From assembly GCA_963971305.1 (NCBI GenBank), contig OZ020311.1:2666001-2730000 (forward strand): a stretch of DNA of 64,000 nucleotides, given 5' to 3'. This document shows, piece after piece, positions 57,457-64,000 of this stretch. The notes beneath the pieces are model-generated. The model saw only the letters and a program-made list of their open reading frames with translations. It was not told the origin of the DNA and searched no databases. The stretch comes from Arcuatula senhousia (taxonomy: Eukaryota; Mollusca; Bivalvia; Mytilida; Mytilidae). The position numbers and the translations under genes were made by a program. How positions within the stretch are numbered: the first letter of the stretch is position 1; the number at the start of each line of letters is the position of its first letter.

Positions 57457-58439
57457 CTGAAACGGGAAAATCTTATTTCAGCATAACTATGGGCGAAGTC
57501 AATGTATTTATAATAAGAAACAAAAGAAAAAAAAATCAGAAATGCGTTTTATTTAATAGCTAGCCTAGTAAGTAACAAAACAAGTTTCACTGTATTTCAT
57601 AGTTAATCTCTGTTGGTCAACCAAAACTTCCCGATTCTCCTATGTCCTCTGCTATCGAATAGCTTCAATACACGTTCTTTGTCCACTGCATCATTCCTAT
57701 GCACATGGAGCATGGCAAGCCCACACAGCCTGTCACCATTATTAAAAAAAAATCACAAAAATCCCATCTTTTAATACATAATCATAATCCGCTGGAAGAC
57801 ATGTCAACCAAACTGGACACATTTATTCTATCAATTTTCAAGTCATTTGTTTCAACTAATGAACAACCTGGATTCGAACCCACGACGTTACCGCTCAAGA
57901 AGCAATGGAACACATTAGCATACAACCAGACAATGCTGATCATAATCAGAAAAAGAAACACGAAAAAAAATATTTTCAAACAATACTAAAAATATATTTC
58001 ACACTTTTATTACTGATAAATAAATATTATGAATTGCTTTAAAATAATACATTAAAGATTTGAGTCTCCCATAAAAAGGCGCTTCATGATTTTGTTTAAA
58101 ACTAATTATAAATAATTATTATATTTTTGGTCAATGAATTATTTTATCGATTAGCATTTGGTTGTTCAGTGAATTGATAGTGTATACATTGGTAACTATA
58201 GCATAATTTATCCATCCAAAAAATAAAACATTACAAGCAGAAAGCCTGCATACTTCATGAGTTACCTTTCTCATCTTTTTTTCTCTTTAAAGAACCCGTC
58301 TTCAACCAGTTTTGTAAAGACATCACGAGTTTGTTTCAATTTTCTATTTTGATTTGTATTCGGAACACTTATTGTTTAACCGTCAGCGCTATGGTAAAAG
58401 CTGCACGCTGCAACATAGTGGACTACGGAATACCTGGAG
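57457..58439. other. intron or flank upstream of UNC80 exon 1 of this window
   Basis: AT-rich; only the SINE head at 57860-57935 is recognised. No further UNC80 exon was found between 57457 and 64000. Confidence 0.6.
57860..57935 (-). mobile_element. degenerate tRNA-derived SINE head
   Basis: The minus strand reads GTGGGTTCGAATCCAGG, a consensus B box, with a weak A-box-like TGGTTGTATGC about 45 bases before it. The flanks do not form an acceptor stem. Confidence 0.45.
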
Positions 58440-58760
58440 GGACATTGCCAATTGCTAATGCCAAATGGTAAATGCCTATGCCATTGCTAATGCCAAGTGT
58501 TAAATGTCAATGCCATTGCTAATGCCAAGTGGTAAATGTCAATGCCTTTGCTAATGCCAAATGATAAATGCCAATGCGATTGATAATGCCAAGTAGTAAA
58601 TGCCAATGCGATTGATAATGCCAATTGTGAAATTCCAATTTTTGAAAATGCCGATGCCAATTTTCAAATGCCATTGATATTTTTTGTGAAGTGCCAATGC
58701 TTTTTACAAAGTGCCAATGCTATTTGTCAAATGTCAATTGTGAATGGCCAACTGCTAATT
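58440..58760 (+). repeat. ~37-bp minisatellite (ATTGCTAATGCCAA)
   Basis: ATTGCTAATGCCAAGTGGTA and AATGCCAATGC words recur about eight times with decay towards the right end. Confidence 0.85.
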
Positions 58761-58947
58761 GTCCGTTGTTGTTTTCCCGCCATTCAATAAAAAGGAAATT
58801 CTCATACAGTTCATATGTAGCCTAATAAGTTTTTTTAACCTTAAATCTGGCAATTTCCCACGTACATGTAGTCTTTTTTCCGAATTAGCTCCAGTCTTGC
58901 ACAGACATCATCCACAGGCACAGACTCCTGGTTACATGATGCCTCTT

Positions 58948-59117
58948 TCATATGTCTTTTGACTTTGAACTTGGAGTCAAATGATAGCATTGATTATTGT
59001 TCAACGCCATCACGGTGGCTTTGTCAAACGACGCCAAAACATCGTCGGATGTTAAAGCAGTACCGTCCTCCTCTAAAACAATAGAATGCACGTCTGGAAA
59101 TTCTAAGACTTCCTTTG
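58948..59117 (-). CDS. CIDE-N-like domain, last exon
   Basis: The frame after the acceptor TTTTTTTAG reads AKEVLEFPDVHSIV, then LEEDGTALTSDDVLASFDKA and TVMALNN, ending at TGA after SSKSKDI. LEEDGT followed by an acidic turn and a [VF]MAL strand is typical of CIDE-N domains of DFF/CIDE proteins, which pair through these domains in apoptotic DNA fragmentation. It has 170 nt and needs phase 1 from the previous exon, which the 28-nt exon at 59196-59223 supplies. Other ubiquitin-like folds cannot be excluded. Further exons upstream were not found. Confidence 0.5.
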
Positions 59118-59195
59118 CTAAAAAAATGTTGAAAATACATTATAATTGAATAAGTATAGATCATAACTATGATAACATGTGCCTAAAAATCTTAC

Positions 59196-59223
59196 CTTTC
59201 ATTAAAGGCAGTGTCTCCCCGTC
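59196..59223 (-). CDS. candidate 28-nt exon before the CIDE-N-like exon
   Basis: It encodes DGETLPLMK in phase 0 to 1, between ATGCTAG and a GTAAG donor. It joins the next exon to give ...LPLMKAKEVLEFPDV, plausible as the CIDE-N helix. A MITE-like element begins 15 bases upstream of it. Confidence 0.35.
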
Positions 59224-59237
59224 CTAGCATGAGGGGA

Positions 59238-59480
59238 CCATACCTGTTAAACCTCCCACATTAGGTGTGAGTCTTCCACAAAGTTGATGAAAAGTTTGAT
59301 ATCTCCCAGATATATGTAAAAAGATTACTCATGTGCACATGGGAGATTTTTAGCCAAAATACAAGATTTTAAGCATTTTCAGTGTAAATTGTGTGTTTAA
59401 ATTAAAATCTCCCTCATTGGAAACTGCAATGTGGGAGATTCTCCCAAATGAACTGCTTGTGAGGAAATTAACAGGTATGG
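59238..59480 (+). mobile_element. MITE-like element, 243 bp
   Basis: The ends CCATACCTGTTAA / TTAACAGGTATGG are perfect 13-bp inverted repeats. Inside, CTCCCACAT and GTGGGAGAT words extend the symmetry. Confidence 0.8.
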
Positions 59481-59529
59481 CGGAGACGCATAGCCTCTAG
59501 AGACTCGTCGTCCCCGCATCCAGCTAGCA

Positions 59530-59745
59530 GACAGTGCTAAATTGTTCCAGGATTTGTCTGACATTCGGTCTGACAGTTGTGCATGTTTTATCTGACCGAA
59601 TAACTTTTTGTCAGACCATAAATTGCAATATAAAGATAATTTACGGATCAATGCCAGACATTCGGTCTGGAAGAAAAATGCCAGACCGAAGCCTGTTTTG
59701 TCAGACAGGTCTGTCGTCTGACGGCATTTGGAAAAGACTGAGCTA
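59530..59745 (+). repeat. short-word repeat (TTCGGTCTGAC)
   Basis: GACATTCGGTCTGRC and its complement GTCAGACCGAA recur several times in both orientations. Confidence 0.55.
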
Positions 59746-60027
59746 GATGAAAATCGTAGATTTTAATGAAACAATACTACAAATGAAATAAAGCTATACA
59801 GGTCAATAATTTTCGTAAATTCAATTCTTTACGACTAACCTTTAATTTACGTTTAATTTAAATTAAGCTGTTAAAAATAAAAGAATATCTAATAAAAATC
59901 CAAGATTTCGTTAGATTTGTTTTACTTTAAATGCCGTACAAAAATGTACGTTAATCAGAAAATTAAAGCTGTGAATATTACAAATTATAATTAAGGTTTA
60001 TTTTCTTGTTTAAAGTCACCTACTAAT

Positions 60028-60295
60028 AAAAAGCTTCGCCGAGCGCAGCATGATACGACCGCAACATGTTGAACCCTGTACATTTTAGGCCCAATATGGA
60101 TAGTCAATTGCTCTGGACACATGCAGCCCATGGTGGACTGACACATGCAGCTTTTGGTGGACTTTCTGTTCACATTTTATTTTTTTTTCAAAAGGATATG
60201 AAATAGCAACTAGGACCAAAGTTATTATAAGAACAAATAAATATTTGAATGTTTTGCCCCTTTTGGCCCTAATTATGTAACAGATGAAAAAGGCT
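60028..60295 (+). mobile_element. ATACGACCGCAA element, truncated copy 3
   Basis: It has the same start (AAGCTTCGCCGAGCGCAGCA) and the first ~110 bases, then a short core remnant (TTGCCCCTTTTGGCCCTAAT). Confidence 0.8.
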
Positions 60296-60870
60296 GAAAA
60301 CGTTTTTGTAAGACTTTTGTGGACGATGAATTGCTTGAAAAGCATAATAGCTAGGCATCTGATATTTGATATACAGACAGTTCAGGTTATGGTCTACGCA
60401 ACTGACTCCATGCCATGTGACCATGACCCAATTTTCATGCTCCAGTGACTCTGTGAACTTAGATCTTTTTACAGACTGAACACTTTTTTGTAAGACTTTT
60501 GTGGACAATTATTTGCTTAAAAAGTATGACAGCTTGGTATTTGATATTGGATATATAGTCATTTGAGGTTATGGTCTACGCAACTGCCACCATGCCGTGT
60601 GACCCTGGCCCCATTTCCATGCTCCAGTGACTCTGTAAACATAGATCTTTTTACAGGCTGAAAACTTTTTTGTAAGACTTTTGTGAACAATTAATTGCTT
60701 GAAAAGTATAATAGCTAGGTATCTGATATTAGGCATACAGACAGTTAAGGTTATGGTCTATGCAACTGTCACCAAGCTGTGTGACCCTGACCCCGTTTTC
60801 ATGCTCCAGTGACTCTGTGAACTTAGATCCTTTTACAGCCTAAAAACATTTTTGTAAGACATTTTTTGGA
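60290..60870 (+). repeat. three ~180-bp tandem units
   Basis: Units share TTTGTAAGACTTTTGTGGAC, GTTATGGTCTACGCAACTG and CTCCAGTGACTCTGTGAAC. Confidence 0.82.
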
Positions 60871-61390
60871 CAAGGTAAACTAAACTTTGGTATGCATATG
60901 CCCCAGTAGTAGCTTAGCACAGTTGCATCCCCATCTTTTGACCTTGACCTTGATTTTCTGGTCGAGTGACTTTGACAACTTCAATGCATATAATAGAAAT
61001 GTTAAGGTTTTATGAGCAAAGCCACTTCTCCAGAACTATAAGTCGGAGGTTAAGAAACTTGGTATGCATATGCCCTAGTAGTAGCGTATTACAGTTGCAT
61101 CACCATCTTTTGACCTTATCTTGATTTTCCTGTTGAGGGACTTAGACAATTTTCAATACATATAACAGAAATGTTAAGGTTTTATGAGTAACTCCATATC
61201 TCCAAAACTATAAATCATAGGTTAATAAAACTTGGTATGCATAAGCCCAGTAGTAGCTTAGCACAGTCGCATCCCCATCTTTTGACCTTGACCTTAATTT
61301 TTCAGTTGAGTGACTTTGACAATTTTCAATACCTTTAATAGCAATGTTAAGGTTTATGAACATCTTTTGATCTCAGAAACTAAAAATTAC
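60870..61390 (-). repeat. three ~165-bp units, inverted relative of 42840-43545
   Basis: Units share TTGGTATGCATATGCCC, AGTAGTAGCTTAGCACAGT and ATCCCCATCTTTTGACCTTG. Confidence 0.8.
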
Positions 61391-61445
61391 TCATATATTT
61401 ATAAAAATTTAGTGAAAATAACCAAGAATTTTTGTTTCTGATGGT

Positions 61446-63232
61446 GTTGGTGTTACATACTAGTTTTCCCCCATACTAGAATTGCCCCCCGGAAAAATGA
61501 GAATATACTGAGATTTCCTCTCGGAAATATGAGTATATACTAGAGTTTCCCCCGGGAAAAATTAGTATATACTAGGATTTCCGGCGGGGGAAATATCATT
61601 ATGTGTACACATATACTTATTTTTCCGCCATACTGAGCCCCCCCCCCACATTTTATTTAGTACCAGAAGCGTTGCATGTACCAAGGCGTTACCTCATTGA
61701 CATGTTCAATGTTGTCTTGAGAATTACATAAATGGAGCTAAAAAATGTTTCATGTCAAAAGCCGTTCAGTTACTTGTTCGGTGTAATCATGGGCTTTTCC
61801 TGGCAATACAACTCGTGAATCAGTCACATGTAAACTTGGTGTTGTAAAGAAAGCACAAATTGTGCCCCTAACCTCTCCGACTTGTTTTTGTACTCTTACG
61901 ATGCTGAATTTCTTCAGCACCTCGTTAAGACCAAGAAGATAAAAGAAGCTCGAGCTTTTAATCTCACTTTTAGATATATTGTTGATGTTCTGTCTTCGTT
62001 TGCTAGCCGGATTTTTCAATTTATGCTCCATGTAACAAAAGAGACGATTTTTGATTTGCTTAATCTGGAAATTAACATACCCACCTCACCACGGTCACGG
62101 TGCACTAGTACCTATATATGATTTGCGATAAGGTTTTTCGCATTATGGCCTCATGATTTCGCATCTTTCGATTTCAGGGCTACAAATTCAACCAATCCCA
62201 ATGACGGTGGTTTTGTTGGCAAAGTGGGTTGACCCGACGTGATGTTTCTGAGCGCTCTTAAGTGGACTTTTACAGCTTAATTAGCGCCTCTGCAAACCTG
62301 TTCGGCCCCGTAACCCTCACTGGATAAGAAAATAGGCCTGTTGCGGTCTCTTGAAAAGTTTTTTCTGTCGATACTATGTCAATTGAAATGATTCGTAATT
62401 GTTTCAATAAGTTTATGACTGATCATGTACTCGTCACGACTTGAGTTCGCGTTGTCCGTTGATATTTGTGTGTTTTGTGTCTCTTGTTTGTTCGTTCTTG
62501 TTCCGTTTTGTGTTGACCTGTTTTTGCCTTCGATCGTTTGGGCATTGGCTTCGGAATGCCCCATTGATGTCTCTTTGCTTCTCTTTATCCTCATTATGTA
62601 TCTCAACCGTGTTATACATGTCAGGACCATTGCAATCTTCAATTTCGCTTGTATGATTTACCATGCTTGAATATATGAGGATGGAATCAACATTCAAGGC
62701 AATCCTTTGAATGACAGAATGGTGTTTTGGCTGACCATTTGTTATAATTGTAGAACATTTAACAAACGAATTATGGAGCTTATGAAAAAAAGCCCCCATC
62801 CGTAGCCATCTCAAAAAGGAGAGAGACGGGCTATTTCCCCCATCCCTTTAAGTCCAATATTTCTCATTGCATCTCATAATCATTCTATTAATATTTTAAA
62901 ACTTCATCGCCCAGATATGAATTCTACACTATACAAGATCAGTGTGTTGTGTGATTTAAAACTCCCTTCTCGAAATTGTCAGAATTCAATATTTTTTCCG
63001 TTTCTTTTTACAGAAATACAGATATTTTGAGTAAATCAATAAATATGGTAGGGGGAAATTCTAGTATGACTTTGGCAAATGGGGGAAAATCTGGTATATA
63101 CATATTTTCCCCCTTAAAATCTAAGGGGGAAAATCTAGTATATATTCATTTTTTCGGGGGGAAATCTCAGTAAATACTTATTTTTCCGAGAGGAAACTTG
63201 AGTAGGGGGGGACTAGTATGTAACACCGGCAG
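61446..63232 (+). mobile_element. 1.8-kb element with long, internally repeated TIRs
   Basis: The left end GGTGTTACATACTAGTTTTC and the right end, read in reverse, GGTGTTACATACTAGTCCCC match. About 150-170 bp at each end consist of ~31-bp repeats (GGAAAAATNAGTATATACTA followed by a C-run). The interior includes a relative of 24120-24428 at 62440-62590. No transposase ORF is seen. Confidence 0.78.
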
Positions 63233-64000
63233 GCGAGACATACTTTAGTGTTAACTCTTGTTTTGTGGGTGCAACTCCTCAGATACTACTAAACGGATTT
63301 GCTGAAACTTTACACACTTATAGATTAAGATTAGTAGATGATACCATATTTGAAATTTTCAAAATGGCCGCCGTTTCAATGGAAACGGGAAAGAAAGATC
63401 GAAATATAGGAAATTCAATCTCGGTTACCTGACTGCACAAGGTTCTGAATTTTGTAGGCTGATAGAGCAAAAGGTACTCTTTAATACGGTCATACGAAAA
63501 AAAATGAAGCGATATTTACGGTTTTCGAGATAATTACGTTTTGCACTTTAAATCATAAAAATTAAAACAAAGTTCCAGACAGTATGTTTTACTACGCCTG
63601 ACGCGCGTGTCGTCTATAATAATAATTAAAGACTCATCAGAGGTGCTTTACCAAAATATTTTGAAAGCCAAACATATCCAAATCATGAAGAACATTGAGC
63701 AATCAACCAAAAAACAATATCGAAATGGTACACCAAATTATGACTAAGATCAACCTATGTTGGTAATAATAACAGATACTGAAATTGATTACTGTGTCAA
63801 TTTTATGGTAGAGTGACTATATGGGTACGCTTGGGAGATATTTTTGTAACGGTTGGTAGCCCCAACACAGACAATACTAGTTGATTTTACACTGATTTCC
63901 CAGTAAGTATTCCACTCCTCGTAGACATTGAGCTTGTCCTCCCTATTTCATAGAGATGCCTTTTTTTCAATATCGATGAAACTTCACATTTCATAGACTA
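63233..64000. other. dispersed repeat text at the right edge
   Basis: GGGTGCAACTCCTCAGATAC and AAAATGGCCGCCGTTTCAAT resemble bivalve dispersed elements. CTACGCCTGACGCGCGTGTC with GACTCATCAGAGGTGCT is a motif I associate with a mussel retroelement. No gene seen. Confidence 0.55.

Noticed and set aside
57323..57382. ATG in UNC80 exon 1 of this window as a true start codon
   Set aside because: The exon has a strong acceptor, upstream codons are open in a neighbouring frame, and about half of the UNC80 protein is still missing upstream.
62434..62814. Overlapping ORFs of 71-126 codons on both strands
   Set aside because: They are inside the long-TIR element, in text related to other dispersed repeats, with no domain.

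Overview
This is animal nuclear DNA, most likely from a bivalve mollusc and probably a mussel of the family Mytilidae. Genes have introns with GT..AG borders, the DNA is AT-rich, and introns are packed with dispersed elements of a bivalve type: cores of repeated units of roughly 150-180 bp, CGGACAGACGG-like linkers and terminal hairpins. A retroelement relic and several short motifs resemble sequences I remember from Mytilus. The species is an inference.

The window is dominated by one gene on the minus strand, the 3' half of UNC80, a large auxiliary subunit of the NALCN sodium-leak channel complex. I could place 41 consecutive exons, from 57456 down to the left edge. They correspond to roughly the second half of vertebrate UNC80 (about 1,800 codons). 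Splice phases agree at every junction. The only breaks are five single-base indels inside exons 1, 2, 12, 13 and 14, each at a short base run. The N-terminal half should lie to the right of the window and the extreme C-terminus to the left.

The most unusual feature is at 11475-15419. The last 77 nt of UNC80 exon 27 plus the first 7 nt of its intron have been amplified into 47 tandem 84-bp copies. Each copy carries a 5' splice-site-like sequence, and each is exactly 28 codons long. A smaller array of the same design (69-bp unit, four copies) sits at exon 36. Decayed partial copies of exon ends lie beside exons 3, 9, 18, 22, 26, 30, 34 and 40. The long plus-strand ORFs across the big array are antisense shadows.

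Nested in an UNC80 intron, on the opposite strand, is a single-exon B-box/coiled-coil/beta-propeller gene of the TRIM type (32084-33757). Its 3' end is also tandemly duplicated. At 58948-59223 (minus) two small exons encode a CIDE-N-like peptide; these may be a separate gene nested in, or next to, UNC80.

The rest is intron and mobile DNA: five AAGAGGCTCCC...CAGGTGAGCTA elements, two inverted copies plus a fragment of an ATACGACCGCAA-ended element, several other hairpin-ended families, MITE-like elements with clear terminal inverted repeats (9.4, 17.2, 18.1, 18.5-19.2, 18.9, 20.1, 49.1, 59.2 kb), a long-TIR element (61.4-63.2 kb), tRNA-derived and other SINE-like elements, and two retroelement coding relics (24.4 and 52.6 kb).
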